Source of the DNA: Ursus arctos
Taxonomy: Eukaryota; Chordata; Mammalia; Carnivora; Ursidae
Direction: 5' to 3'
Length of the DNA: 64,000 bases
NCBI RefSeq assembly: GCF_023065955.2
Contig: NW_026622930.1
Coordinates: forward strand, 16,097,449-16,161,448
Positions within the stretch are counted from its first letter, which is position 1. Each line of letters opens with the position of its first letter. Shown piece by piece: positions 22,521-34,436 of this stretch. Under the pieces are notes generated by a model. The model saw only the letters and a program-made list of their open reading frames with translations, was not told the origin of the DNA and did no database searches. The translations under genes were made by a program, and so were the position numbers.

Positions 22521-22773
22521 TTTTTCTTTTCTTTTCTTTTCTTTTCTTTTCTTTTCTTTTCTTTTCTTTTCTTTTCTTTCCCTTTCTTCCTTTTTTTTTT
22601 TTTTTTTTGGTAGAGGGGCTGTGGGGGAGGGGCAAAGGGAAAGGGAGAGAGAGAATCTTAAACAGACTTCAGACCCCATGGGGAGTCGGATGGGGCTTGA
22701 TCTTAGAACCCTGAGATCATGACCTGAGCTGAAATCAAGAGTTGGACGCTTAACTGACTGAGCCAACCAGGCA
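22521..22773 (-). mobile_element. Can-SINE with (TTTTC)n tail
   Basis: Antisense SINE whose reverse A-tail contains about eleven TTTTC units (22524-22578) and then an 18-T run. Body 'gagggagag'-like, 'gagatcatgacctgagctg', 'caagagttggacgctta' and head 'gagccaaccagg'. Short flank duplication 'gaattttt'/'gaatttt'. Confidence 0.9.
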
Positions 22774-25025
22774 GAATTTTGAAAAATATGAAAGAAAGTT
22801 AATGTTACTTATACTCTTCCTATCTAGAGAAAACTGTTGTTAAATTTTTGCTAACATTTTGCAGATAGATTAACACAGAGCTAGGGATTGAAGTGGTACA
22901 ATTATTCTACAGTCTGTCAGTTGGCCTCTCCGTCCCTCTATCTGTCTCCCCCCATTCCTCTGTCTGTCTCTGTCTCTCTCTCTCTCTTGCTCACTCACAC
23001 ATACACACAAACCACCCCAGAGAGTAAATACGGAGTATATACATAGTCTAAAACAAAATTAAACTCCGACTACATATGTTGGTTTGTAACCTTCATCGCA
23101 GTACCTCTCTCTCTCTCTTTCAACAGAAACATATTTAATAGGTGGAGGCAATTTAATCCATGGCTCACCTACACCATCAGTGCCCACTGAAACATCTCTG
23201 ATGGAACACATTTCAGGAGGTATTGTATGTAGATACTGACAGTTATAATGGTTTCATATTTAATACACATCTATCCATACAGATTAATGTGTAGTTTTTA
23301 GAAAAGCTCCAAATAGAAATAGTAGCTAGAGAAAAATCATCAGTACTCACTATAGGCTCCACAGCAAAATAAAGTATATAATTACAGTATTACTGAGAAG
23401 AAAGAAAAGCAGGACAATTAAAAATGTGCAACTCAAGACAATGCTGATGTTTCTAGAAGGCCCTCTGTGCCTAAACCTAGAGTGGGGATGTGTAGCATTT
23501 CCCATCTTTATATGGCAGCCAGACTTTTTAGCAACATGTTTATTGTCCTAAATAAATTATTTTAACTTGTGAATTCTTAATCTTATTAATGTTTAATAAT
23601 TCACCTTGTCAATTATCAAGAAGTAGTTCCTATCGACAAAGAACAAAGTCTGTAGAATTGAGTGTCATGGACCAGTAAGAATAGAAAAAAAGGACAGATA
23701 TTTTTGGGTTAGTTCTACAGTCCATCAAAAGGCTTGTCGTGACCTTAACAACAGGCCAAATATCATACATTGGGAATAATCTTCTATCTTAATTCATGAT
23801 TGGCAACAAGCTCCTCATTTTTCACTCTATTAATTTCTGTAGGGGAAAAAAGTTGAATACTTATTATTTTCCTTACATATGTAACTGCATTCTTAGATGA
23901 ATACAATAACATAATCAGCACTAAGAGTAGAATAGAAAAAAAACTTTTCTATAGGTTCATCATAATTTTTTGGGTAACAATACAGAGACATGATCTCTTC
24001 ATTTTCCAAAATTAGTGTAAGTCCTGGATTATATGCTCAACTCTTCCTGTGTCTTTAGCAACAAAGTTTCAAACCATTTGTAGATTGGAAATAAATTAAT
24101 TGCTATGTCTCCTTTCCTTGTTGTTCATTGTTATGTTTACATGAATATTTTTCAATTGAAACACCAAATCTAATTTAATTACTTGCTTATCAGGCTACTA
24201 AGAAGATTGAGGCTTTTCTTTAAAAGTGATTAGTTCAATAAGGTCTTAACAATGTGTAGCACTTCAGGTAACGATAGATTGGTAGTATTGTTGGACAAAA
24301 CCACATTTGCATTGTTCTTCAATTAGTTAAACTTTTTTCTGCAAAGAAAGGTTATAATGGACTCATAGACTTTGGTCCAAAGGAAAGACTCTCACTCCAC
24401 TTTAAATTAATATCTGATATTGCTTCAGTTTTCATATGCATAAGTGGACATATGTGAGTACGTGCCTGCATATATACACCTTTGTAATAGAAGATGGTAC
24501 ACTGATTGATATCTTTGCAAATGAAAAACAATAAGTACACCAACAAAATTTACATTTTTCTTTTTCTGGTAAACCATGACTAGCTTAAGAAAGATCCTTT
24601 GCCTTTATTGTAGTTGTACTTTTAAGACTCTTGGCTAAATATGAGACTCCTTTTACTGCAGTGAGGTTAATGATTATTGTGTTCTGAAGCATTTCTGTTT
24701 AATCACGTGCATTAATGAAGGCAGAATGTCTTACATAAACAAATAATTAATTTTAACAATTGGAGTGGAAACATATTCTTCACTGATGCAGACAGCTGGA
24801 GTTTGGTACTGAACTGTGAAATTGCACAGTTTCCCAGATAGATATTTTGCATTGACAAAAATATGTGTAAATATGAATTTACTATATAAATATTGTGCTT
24901 ATTACATCATTATAAGAGGGGTTAATGATTTAAATGGGAGAATAGATATATTACATATAGACTCATGACACAAAAGAGCTTAGATTTCAAAAGTCCTCAG
25001 ATCAATCATTTCAGAGGTATGATGC
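22774..25025. other. Long unassigned AT-rich stretch
   Basis: It holds a pyrimidine/CA tract at 22925-23012 (TCTGTC, CT and CACA words) and a CT tract at about 23106-23119. Otherwise no LINE, LTR or exon is recognised. Confidence 0.45.
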
Positions 25026-25029
25026 AAGA

Positions 25030-25125
25030 ATATGATATTTATAATATCTAACATGTAATATGATATGATATAATATATGATGTGATATATAGTATAGTAT
25101 AATATATGTCATATAAGATAGGAAA
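25030..25125. repeat. AT-rich low-complexity array (GATAT/TATA words)
   Basis: Repeated 'atatgat', 'gatata' and 'tatagtat' words without a strict period. Confidence 0.8.
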
Positions 25126-25129
25126 ATAT

Positions 25130-25345
25130 GAAGTCTGGAGTCACCAAAATTTGGGGTTAAATTGCAGCTCAATCTCTCACTAATAATATGACATTGAGAA
25201 AGTTACTTAATTTCTTGTGCCCCAGTTTTATTAATTCTAAAATGAGAAAATCTTTCATATTTTGAAGGACTTTGTAAGAATGAAATAAAGTAGCATATGA
25301 AGAACTCAACACTGTTACTGCATGATAGTAGTTGCTTTACAAATA
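25130..25345 (+). mobile_element. MIR
   Basis: Sense MIR: 'tggggttaaattgcagctca', 'gacattgagaaagttacttaattt', 'gccccagttttattaattctaaaatgag', 'gaatgaaataaagtagcat'. Confidence 0.7.
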
Positions 25346-25356
25346 TTGTCATTATT

Positions 25357-25556
25357 TTAAAATTTGTTTATTTGAGAGAGAGAGAGAATATGAGAGGGGA
25401 GGGGCAGAGGGAGAGGGAGAGAGAGTTCCAAGCAGACTCCACACTGAACCCAGAGCCCAACACAGGTCTCCATTCCATGACCTGATGACCCTGAGATCAT
25501 GACCCAACCTGAAATCAAGAGTCGGACGCTCAACGAACTGAGCCACCCAGGCACCC
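25357..25556 (-). mobile_element. Can-SINE, older class
   Basis: Antisense SINE: 'aaaatttgtttatttgagagag', GA body, 'gagatcatgacccaacctg', 'gagtcggacgctcaac' and head 'gagccacccaggcacccc'. Flanks share 'taaaat'. Confidence 0.9.
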
Positions 25557-25689
25557 CTAAAATATTTTTTTTACTATAGTACAACATCCTCCCTGCTCCC
25601 ACACACCTAATGTAAGGAACAAATGATATATGAGTCATGTGTTACCAGTAGCTAGTGTGTTACAGTGTGATGACTAAAAAATTATAATG

Positions 25690-25810
25690 TGTGGTTATTT
25701 AGCTATTATATATATACCTATATTCTGTATGGTTACATATATATAATATTCTATAGCTAGAGTTACATAACTATATATAGTTATATAGTTGTAGTTATAT
25801 CTAGCTACTT
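25690..25810. repeat. AT-rich low-complexity array
   Basis: Repeated TATA, 'gttatat' and 'tagctat' words. Confidence 0.75.
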
Positions 25811-25869
25811 CACAAACGATGTAGTAGAAAGAGCATCAAACCAGGGGTAAGAAAAAAAACTTAAAAAAT

Positions 25870-26755
25870 AAATCCCTGTGTTATAATTGATATAACTGTA
25901 TATATTTAAAGTGTACAATTTGATAACTTTTGACGGAAGTACGTATCATCACTACAACCAAGATGATGGACATATCCATCATCTTAAAAGTCTCCTGATG
26001 TCTCTTTGTCATCCTTCCTACCTATCCTTCCCCTTCTCCTACCCTATATTCCCTCATCCTAGACCTCAGGTAACCAGTGATCAGCTTTCCTTTACTATAG
26101 ATTTGGTTGTATTTTTCAGAGTTTTACATAAATAGAATCACACAGTATGCATTCCTTTTCATCTGGCTATTTTCACTCCGCCTTACTTTGAATTTTATGA
26201 GTGTTGTACTAGCTATCTATAGTTCATTCCTTTTTATTGTTGAGTGGTATTCCATTTTAGGATAGTCCGAAGTTTATCCATTCATCTGTTGATGGACATT
26301 TGGGTTGTTTCTATCTGGGGGCTAACACAAATAAAGCTTCTGTGAACATTCCATTCATGCACAAGTCTTTGTAGGAACATATGCTTTCATTATACTTGGG
26401 AAAATGACTAAGAGCGGAATGGCTGGATCATAGAGCTGGCACATGCCTAACTTTTAAAGAAACTACAAAGTATTTTCCCAACTTGTACTGTTTTACATTG
26501 CCACTACCGGTGTATGAAAACTCCAGTTTCTCCACATCCTTTTACTTTCGACCATACTAACAGGTGTGCATTGATATTGTGGTTTTAATTTCCATTTCTC
26601 TAATGATGTTGTTTATCTTTTCATATGCTTATTTGCTATCCGTATATCCTTTTTGTAGATGTATCTGTTCAAATAAGTCAGTCATTTGGGTTTTGGGTTT
26701 CTTATGTTTCAGTAAATTAGATACAAATCTTCTCTCAGATATAGTCAATTCTCAT
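25870..26755 (-). mobile_element. L1M element 3' part, antisense
   Basis: The + strand reads as the complement of an L1M 3' UTR and ORF2 end: 'taaagtgtacaatttgataac', 'cctcaggtaaccagtgatc', 'catttgggttgtttctat', 'gtctttgtaggaacatatgc', 'gtattttcccaacttgtactg', 'tttcatatgcttatttgc'. It is diverged and broken. It is the 3' portion of the same LINE seen again at 27465. Confidence 0.8.
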
Positions 26756-26759
26756 TGGT

Positions 26760-27240
26760 CTTGGTAGTTGTGTTTATAGTGACCACAAATACTGAATTAG
26801 TGAATATGCTGCCCCATTGCTCCCAGGGGAAATAGAGGGTTAGATCACTACAAGCCCCTAGTCACATTTTTATTAACTGATCAGTACATAGCTTTGTTTT
26901 ATGTGTATTTCTGTTTAAAGACACCTAATTGGAAATATGTTGTTGATTCATTAACTTTGCACTCATGGCCAATGGCACTGTAACTCCTGTTGGAATAAAG
27001 CTTCTCTCAGACACGTAGATTCTCTCTGGGTCACATCACAGCTTTCTTTTCCTTAGGAAGATTAAACAGATATTCAGCACTACTTTTGAGGGCTATTTTG
27101 AATAGCAAAATCACCACCAAAGAACACATCATGGTGAAATATGTGGCATAAATATGCCACAAAAAAGGACATTGGTTTATAGTATTAGAGCTGAAACAGG
27201 AGGACAAAAGATCACCTTGTCCCATCTCAGCTGAAAACGT
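26760..27240. mobile_element. Tigger-like DNA transposon relic
   Basis: The block 'ccacaaatactgaattagtgaatatg', 'ccattgctcccaggggaaa', 'aactgatcagtacatagctttgttttatg', 'gtttaaagacacc' and 'gagctgaaacaggagg' resembles a TcMar-Tigger nonautonomous element recalled from mammalian genomes. It interrupts the L1M. Exact ends and orientation are not resolved. Confidence 0.5.
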
Positions 27241-27464
27241 GCACTTGGAGCATTTCAAAGGGGAAAGATGAAAAGGGCAGGTTACCTTGTGTGGGACTTA
27301 TTGGACATAACAAAGTAAGGGGAGCTGGAACCCTAGCTGCTATTGTCCTGGAAGGTGCTAACAACTTGCTCAAGTATTCTGTTGGGACCAATTTGTTATG
27401 TCCAATTCTATTTCTCCACTTCATACCACCTGTCAAACTCACTTATTAGGTGGTGCTTTGTTTT
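27241..27464. other. Unassigned sequence between Tigger-like element and L1M
   Basis: May be further Tigger or L1 sequence. 'ttggacataacaaa' (about 27301) and 'tttgttatgtccaa' (27389-27402) are inverted copies that could form a stem around about 75 bases. Confidence 0.4.
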
Positions 27465-28725
27465 TTTGGTTTTTTTTTTGTATTCCATCAGATTTTCCAT
27501 ATAGATAATCAGATTATGTGAGATAAATTCATTTCACTTCTCCTTTAAAATGTGATGTTTTTATTTCTGTTTCTTGCCTGATTTCATCGTCAAGAACTTC
27601 TAGTACAGTGCTGAATAGAAGTAGCGAGAGTTGACATTCTTTTTTTGTTCTTGATCAGGGGGAAAGTATTCAGTTTTTCACCATTGAGTATGACACTTGT
27701 AGGTTTTGGTAGATGCATTCTATCAAGTTGAAGACATTCTCTTCTGTTACTGGTTTGCTGAGAGATTTTTCTATGAATGGATTTTGGCGTTTGTCAAATG
27801 CCTTTTTTTTTTTTTTTAAATTGTGGCTATTAAAGTCATTGTTTCATTTTTCTTATTTCATTGTTAACATGGTAAATTACACTGATTGATCCTAACATTA
27901 AGTCAACCTTGTGTTTCTTGGATAACCCCACTTGGTCATGATATATACATATATATGTATATACATATACATATATACACATAATACTTGTATACATATG
28001 TGTGTACATATATATGTATGTATATAGATATAAAACACGTGTGTGTATGTATTTGAATTTTATATGCTAACATTTTGATTAAATTTTGCATCTCTGTTAA
28101 TGAGTGTTTTTGGTCCATAGTTTTCTTGTAATGTTTTCATCTGATTTTGGTATTAGAGTAGTAATAATCTCATAGAATAAATTCAGAAGTTTTCCTCCAT
28201 CTTAAATTTTTTGGAAGAGTTTACATAGAATTGATAATATTTATCTGTTACATGTTTGATGGAACTTACCAGTGAAACTATCTGCACTTGGAATTGTTTT
28301 TGTAGGAAGGTTTTTTAAACTACAAGTGCAATTATTTTAATATATACTAGGTTTTAAGTTATCTAGTTTTTCTTGAATAAGCTTTAGTAGTTTCTGTCTT
28401 TCAAGGAATTTTCCCATTTAATCTGACTTGTCAAGTTTAGTGATATAACAATATTCATAACAGTCATAGATATCACCCTTTTATTATCTGTAGAGTCTGT
28501 AGTAATGTCAGCTCTCTCACTACCGATTTCAGTATTTGTGTCCTCTCTTTTTTTCCTGATAAATTTGACTAGATAACTCACCAATTCCATTGATCTTCTC
28601 AGTCCGCTTTTCAATCCTTTGATTTTCTTTATTGTGTCTGTCTCCTATCTCACTGATTTCTGCTCTGTTCTATATTGTTACCTTTCTTAGACTTTGTACT
28701 TCATTTGCTTTAATCTTTCTAGTTT
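27465..28725 (-). mobile_element. L1M ORF2 reverse-transcriptase region, antisense
   Basis: Complement of L1 ORF2: 'ggttttggtagatgcattctatcaag', 'tggataaccccacttggtcatga', 'tttttggtccatagttttcttg', 'ttggaagagtttacatagaattg', 'taggaaggttttttaaac', 'ctttcaaggaattttcccattt', 'tgtcctctctttttttcctga'. Together with 25870-26755 it forms one old L1M with part of ORF2 replaced or lost. Internal T-run at 27806-27820. Confidence 0.82.
27939..28050. repeat. (TA/CA)n low-complexity array inside L1M
   Basis: Alternating 'atatatacat', 'gtatatacata' and 'gtgtgtatg' words. They expand a point in the L1 ORF2 where the consensus has a short TA-rich stretch. Confidence 0.8.
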
Positions 28726-28785
28726 TTGTTGTTGTTGTTATTGTTGTTGTTGATATTGTTGTTGTTGTTGTTGTTGTTATTGTTG
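28725..28785. repeat. (GTT)n microsatellite
   Basis: About 17 GTT-like units with TAT/GATATT interruptions; it sits at the 5' edge of the antisense L1M. An apparent valine-rich stop-free stretch here is only this array. Confidence 0.93.
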
Positions 28786-28869
28786 AAGTCGACATTGCTG
28801 AGTTGAAACTTTTTTTCTTATCTAATATAGGTAGAAAACATTATTTTTCTGTCCCACCTCTAAAATTTT

Positions 28870-29075
28870 AACTCTGCACCCTCTTTGAAATCACTTTACT
28901 TTTGAGTTTTATTTCCTTTATCTGTCAAATGGGAATATCAATTCTTGTCTCATCAGTCACCAAATCTGCTTGAAAAAACTCTCAAGAATCAAATGATGAT
29001 ACGATATGGCAGAAAGCCTGAACACTATTATAGGTTAAACAAGGCTTATGCTATTATTGTATTTGGCCACTTTTC
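28870..29075 (+). mobile_element. MIR
   Basis: Sense MIR: 'ttgaaatcactttactt', 'gttttatttcctttatctgtcaaatgggaatatcaa', 'tcaaatgatgatacgatatg'. Confidence 0.6.
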
Positions 29076-29794
29076 ACAATTCTAAACAGCCTAAGTAACT
29101 TTTTAAAAATTTTATAAATTAAATTAAAGATAATATTTTCTATTTTGTTTTTCATGCATATAGCTTTCTAGAAAACCCCTAGATAAAATGCAGTGAGTCT
29201 CATCAGCTAGGATGCCTAGGAAAAAATATTGGTAAGTCTTTTTTGTTTCAATTTTTATATATTTACCTTCACAGAAATAGGCTTTATATCATCTGAAGAA
29301 AATTTCCCTCCTCCTTTCCTTTGAAGTGGTTTTAGGAGCAGGTGGCATAGCTCTAGTGGGATCTCTCTCCCCTGAGGCAGGTCTGGTATTGATCAGCTCT
29401 GAAATGAATGTCCTGCTCTCAACAATCCCCCATATTGACTATCTGCTCACTTTGCCAATTAAAGCAGGCAGAGAGTTATATGTTTTACCTTTGGGTTCAG
29501 TTTTGGACCAGGCATCTATGATTTCTTTTAAATTTGCCTTTGATCCAGAATCCAGATCCCCTAAGGGCTTTGCCTTCCTTGCTTCTGAACGCATGAAGTT
29601 TTTGTTACAGAAGATTTTCAGATGCCTTTGTTGATTGACAAATAAGGAGATAAGGGGAAAAAAAAATCCAAGGGCAGGTCTAAATAAATAATGAAAAAGA
29701 AAACTTGAAAGAATTTATTTTTAAAAAGTTAGAAATAAAAAATAGCCCACATTTAGGATCTTTGACTAAGGGACAAAGGTAAATCTATTACTTT
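29076..29794. other. Unassigned sequence with a 102-codon stop-free stretch
   Basis: A stop-free stretch at 29326-29634 (+) is moderately balanced in composition. I recognise no domain, and there is no splice or promoter context. Treated as chance. Confidence 0.4.
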
Positions 29795-29925
29795 TTAACT
29801 CATTTAATGAATATTTACTGAGTGACAGCTGTATACCAGTCAGGCTCTGGTCACACCACCAGAGATACAGTGGTGACCAAGACAGGTGTGGTCTTGTTTG
29901 GAATTTACATCCTCATTGTTCCAAA
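29795..29925 (-). mobile_element. L2 3' end
   Basis: Antisense L2: 'catttaatgaatatttactgag', 'gtataccagtcaggctctgg', 'agatacagtggtgaccaagac', 'tggaatttacatcctc'. Confidence 0.6.
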
Positions 29926-31146
29926 TGTTCAGCTCCTCCTTTGGCTTGAGTTTGGTGCTTGTGTCTGACTTGACTGAGAGTGACTAATATACATTTGAAT
30001 AGTTTCTCATTTGCCTCCAGAACTATTTAATTGTTCACTTACTCTGGCAAGTGTGGAAGACACAGAAGTTAAGAGATAGAGAATTCTTTATGTCAGGAGG
30101 TCATAAACCCTTGAGAAGAGAAACTCTGCTTAGTCCATGATGAATAATTTACAAATCGGCACCAATATGACACAAATATATATTTGTATCCTTCTGGGTT
30201 TACAGGGGTCTCCTGACCTCACAACCATCCTAGGGGAAGGGTGGAAGTCACCTTCTGCGGTGATAGGACAAGTGAGTCTGCAGGGTCTTGAATCTTATAC
30301 AGTGAGAACTCTTCACTAAATAACTGGGTCAGTAGAGCCATTCTCAAGTTGCTGTACTAAATCTGGACTTTTCATCCAGATTACTTGTATGGTTGCTTGT
30401 GGTGGTCCTTCCCTAGACATCCTGTCCTCTGAGTTGTGGGTCTAAACAAAGTGAAACTTCAAGATGAATTCCATACTCAACTCTTTCCTGACATCCTTCC
30501 CAGCAAATCTTCTCCTCTAGATTCTTCCTGTATAGAAAATCTGGCACTTCTAAAGTGCTGTCACACACTCATATGGATTTTCTTGCATTTTGTCTTTTCT
30601 ATGACATAGTAAGACATGTTGACCCTTGAAAAAGGTCATTTAATCTGAGTCTGTCCTTGCAGTACACAAGGACGCTTTTTATCCCTTCCTGATGAAGGTC
30701 ATCTCTTCTCCTTACTACTAGAGACTGGAGACTTCTTCCTGCAGCCAAACAAATAAACCATGAACTTCTTACATATAAATTTGGAGACTCTCTCTCCACA
30801 AACCCTGGTGTGATGGTTTAAGCTTTTGTTCTTTATTGTATATTGGGAGACTATGGATTTAATTATTGATCAGAGAGCCAGAGCAGGTTAGAAGTGAAGC
30901 TTGAGGAATGTATAAGTGGTACTGGGTTGGAATAAATCTATTTGGGCAGAGAAATTAAAAATTGTTTCTACGCCTTAATTATCATCATCAGTGGGTTAGT
31001 TATTCTTCTCAAGGTGGCATTAGAAAGTAGATCCATGAACCGGCTCCCCAAATGGCCATGCTGAAAGGCAGAAATGCAACAGTTCACTTTGTTTGTAATT
31101 CCTTATAAGAATGGAGAAAATTTAAAAAAGAAAAACTCATCTCAGA
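29926..31146. other. Unassigned sequence
   Basis: Ordinary intergenic DNA; no repeat recognised with confidence. Confidence 0.45.
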
Positions 31147-31551
31147 AGGTATGACAGACTGAACTGCATTCCCCCAAAATTCATGTTGAAGCCCTAACAC
31201 CAGTGTGACTGTACCTGACGATAGGGTATTAGGAGGTAAATAAGGTTAAATGTAGCTAGAGGTTAGAATCCTAATCTGATAGGACTGGGACCTTATAAGA
31301 CAAGGAAGAAAGGGACATGATCTCTCTTTCTCTCTCGGTCTCTCTCTCAATCTCTCCCTCCTTCCCTCAGGTAAGGGTGCAAGAAAAAAGCAGCCATCTG
31401 AAAGTCAAGAAGAGAGCTCTTACCAGGAACCAAATCAGCAGGCATCTTGATCTTGGACTTTCCAGCTTCCAGAACTGTGAAAAAGTAAATTTCTATGGTT
31501 AAAGCCACCGAGACTATAGTATGTTGTTATGGCAGCCTGAGAAACGAAAAC
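31147..31551 (+). mobile_element. MLT1A/B-like MaLR LTR
   Basis: Sense LTR: 'gtatgacagactgaactgc', 'catgttgaagccctaacacc', 'taaggttaaatgtagct', 'ataggactgggaccttataaga', CT-rich tract (31320-31370), 'ggcatcttgatcttggac', 'ccagcttccagaactgtga', 'ttatggcagcctgagaaac'. It is related to the copy at 12718. Confidence 0.85.
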
Positions 31552-32669
31552 AGAGGAAAGTACCTCCAGATGTGTCTCCTTTATTCTCATTGGCCAGAAC
31601 AAGTCACATGCCTACTGCTTTTATGCCAATCACTTTCAAAGGCAATCCAAAGCTTCACCAGTAGCTCTCACCCAATCAAGAGTCATTTTGTCCTCGCAGG
31701 ATGTTTACCAAATGCTGGAGGAGCTATTTTTGATTATTACAACTTACAACCCAGTTGAGGGGAGAAATGTTGCTGGCAGCTAGTGGGTAGAAGTCAAAGA
31801 TATTGGGAAGCAGTTTATAATGAATGGACAGCTCTTCAGTCCCCAACAGCAAAGAAATGTCCTGCCCAAATGACAATAATGCTAAGATTGAAAAGCCATG
31901 ACCTAAGGGAATCAGGGACATCACAGAGCTTTTGAGTTTTGTATTCAAATATATATTGAACATTAATGATATAGTGACATGTAAAAATGAATGCCTTTTC
32001 TGTGTTTCTTAAAGGGTATAAAAAAGAGGCTAGGAAAGAGGCTAGAGGAAACTAGTAGCCCTAAAGGTCCCTCTGAGCTTCAACAAGAAAGATGGAAGAT
32101 ATCTAGTGTGAATTATTGATCTGAGACCAGACTCCCATCTAGTGTTTGCCAGGAAATTGCGTGCCCTTTGGCACCTCCATGGAAATGTGATGAGGCGGCT
32201 GAGGCTGTGTCTGGCTTTCCAGGCAGATACACTATGCTGCATGTTCCTATGTTCTTTCTACTGATGCCAAGCCCTGCAGAAACTGAGTGGGGGGGGGGGG
32301 GGGCGCGCTGAGCGGGGAGAGAGAGGAGAATTGACAGGGTACAGGGTGGATCTGAGACCCGATGCTTTCCCAAGCTCCACTCACCAACGTATGCATCTCC
32401 TCCGGTCTCAGATCCTCACACTAATCTCTGTTTTATCCTTCCCAGATTTCATATTAGGATTTTGACCGAATGTTACCTGAGGGATGGGTGTGAAGTCAAA
32501 GCACAAGGTACCTTTACAAAGTCCACAACAGCATTTAACTCTTTTGCTCACTTCCCTGATTTTAAGGTCTTAATCCTAGCCCATGGGATATTTCTTTAAT
32601 GTGGTGATGCTGTTGAACTTGTGTTTCTGCGAAGCAATTCAGGTTAAGAAATCCTCTATTCTTTTCTTT
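31552..32669. other. Unassigned sequence with 15-G run
   Basis: A G run at 32289-32303 followed by 'cgcgctgagcggggagag' is the only notable structure. No gene or repeat is recognised. Confidence 0.45.
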
Positions 32670-32880
32670 TCCAGAAAAGGCAAATCGCAGAAGACCACCG
32701 TAGTCTTGCATATTCTCAGATAAGAAGGGGCTCCACCTTTTCCCACCACACCTTTGTTTATCTGCCTCTATAAAACCCCAAGTCTCCCTTTCTTTAAGTT
32801 GTTCTTCATTAATGAACTACTCTATTGCAATGACCTGAATAAAATCGTCTCCTTAATGTCTAGTGCATTTCCTCTTTTTT
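32670..32880 (+). mobile_element. Possible retroviral LTR fragment
   Basis: The segment has LTR-like promoter and polyadenylation order: TATA-like 'ctctataaaaccccaag' at about 32766, a pyrimidine-rich stretch, 'gttgttcttcattaatgaac', and 'aataaa' at about 32838 followed by 'tcgtctccttaatgtc'. This resembles the R/U5 part of mammalian endogenous retroviral LTRs. Ends and family are not determined and no internal viral genes are seen. Confidence 0.4.
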
Positions 32881-33229
32881 ACTGAGTATGTAGGAAGACT
32901 GGCTATAACTGATCATGCATTCTCCAATGCCTATTATTTATGACATAAAGTTTATGCCTTCCATCATTCCAAGCTCTGAATTTTTCTTCTAAAGGACAAG
33001 AAAAAAAAAAAAAAAGAACAACAACAAACTTCTAAAATCCTTTATTTCACACAAACTGTGTCAAGAATTTAAGCGTCTATTTGAAACTCAAAAATAAAGC
33101 ATTGGGTCTCCTTTCTTGCGTGTCTGTTGTTACAATTCCAACTAGAGAGAAGAAAATATCAAATGCCATCACAATTGCACAAAAGAATGAGTAATGGGTG
33201 AAAAGAAGCAGAGGTTAATATTTTTAAAA
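32881..33229. other. Unassigned sequence
   Basis: Contains an A run at about 33001-33015; nothing else recognised. Confidence 0.4.
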
Positions 33230-33355
33230 TATTTCCTATCACATGAAGTTCTCGTGAGGTCATGTATGTGAAACACTTAGAACAGTTTCTGGTATATAAG
33301 AGGTGCCCAATAAATTTCACTTTTATTATTATCATGACCATTGTCATCATCTTTG
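33230..33355 (+). mobile_element. MIR 3' part
   Basis: Sense MIR end: 'tcgtgaggtcatgtatgtgaaacacttagaacagtttctgg' and 'gaggtgcccaataaa', followed by TTATTATTA. Confidence 0.65.
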
Positions 33356-34058
33356 TGAAATATTTTAGTCCTCAGGGAATTTTAGGTAATTTGGTTTCAG
33401 TCACAGTCTCTTTCAAAGCTTTTCCTTTTCTTTATTTTTAAACTGACTTATCCTAGGAGCTTTGATCATAAACTAGTATAATCACCTAAAAAGGTTTTGG
33501 CACCTCCTGAAATAAAGGAAAGGCATTTTTTAAAGCCTAAGCATAATCTTCCCAGTGTTTTGGTTTATCCTCAAAAAGAAAAGTGTAATGTAGGAAGGGA
33601 AAAGAAGGATTACTGGGCAGAGAGGTATAATACCAAGCTTGGGAAGGAATTTTTAAAACTAAAATTTGCAAGGGCCAGAAGCTTTGGGGAAAAAAAAAAT
33701 CTTAAATAAAGCCTTTGTGTGGTCCCTGGCTTAGAACACAAAATCTGGAGGAAATTACCATTGGAGTAAACAGTAGGATCTGAGCTCTGTCTGACACAGT
33801 CTGAAAAATTAGAAATTAATGTCAGCAATAGATGAAACTGTCAGGCCAAAAACTAATTGGGAACATTTAGAAGGGAAATCTGTTGAAGCCTAATGTAAGA
33901 ACTTAAAGTGTTTTAAGAAACTACAGAGAACATACTTTCCATTATAAATAATTTTGCAGTTTAGCCCACTATTTTTTTTTCCCCAATGATATATATAATG
34001 GGTAGTATAGGTCTGGCTTGACAGTGGTACAGGTACAAACACATACACATAAATATTC
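33356..34058. other. Unassigned sequence
   Basis: No gene or repeat recognised; T-run near 33973-33980. Confidence 0.45.
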
Positions 34059-34070
34059 CAATACTTTTTT

Positions 34071-34436
34071 ATTATGTTATATTAGTCACCATACAGTACA
34101 TCATTAGTTTTTGATGTCGTGTTCAAGGATTCATTATTTGTGTATAACACCCAGTGCTCATTACAACACATGCCCTTTTTTTTTTTTAGTAATTGGCAAA
34201 ACTGGGATTTTATTTTATTTTTTTAATAATAATATTTTTTATTATATTATGTTAGTCACCATACAGTACATCCCCAGTTTTTGATGTAAAGTTCCATGAT
34301 TCATTACTTGCATATAACACCCAGTGCCGTGCCCTTCTTAATACCTATCACCAGGCTACCCCATCCCCTCACCCCCCCCCCACCCCCCAAAACCCCCAGA
34401 TTGTTTCCCGGAGTCCATAGTCCTCTCATGGTTTGT
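34071..34436 (-). mobile_element. Compound L1 insertion with two tandem 3' ends
   Basis: Antisense carnivore L1 3' end present twice. Copy A (34071-34172) and copy B (34228-34436) both contain 'tagtcaccatacagtacatc', 'gtttttgatgt' and 'tataacacccagtgc'. Between them lie an 11-T run (34173-34183), a short non-L1 word 'taattggcaaaactggg' and another A-rich tail complement. The whole unit is flanked by one duplication, caatacttttttt-like, at 34059-34070 and 34437-34448. This suggests one insertion event or a nested pair. Confidence 0.85.

Noticed and set aside
22419..22766. Phenylalanine/serine-rich and lysine-rich open frames on both strands
   Set aside because: They translate the (TTTTC)n tail of a SINE.
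28632..28871. Valine-rich membrane-like open reading frame
   Set aside because: It is the translation of the (GTT)n array at the edge of an L1M fragment.
29326..29634. 102-codon frame with balanced composition
   Set aside because: No recognisable domain or splice/promoter context; length is compatible with chance in 64 kb.
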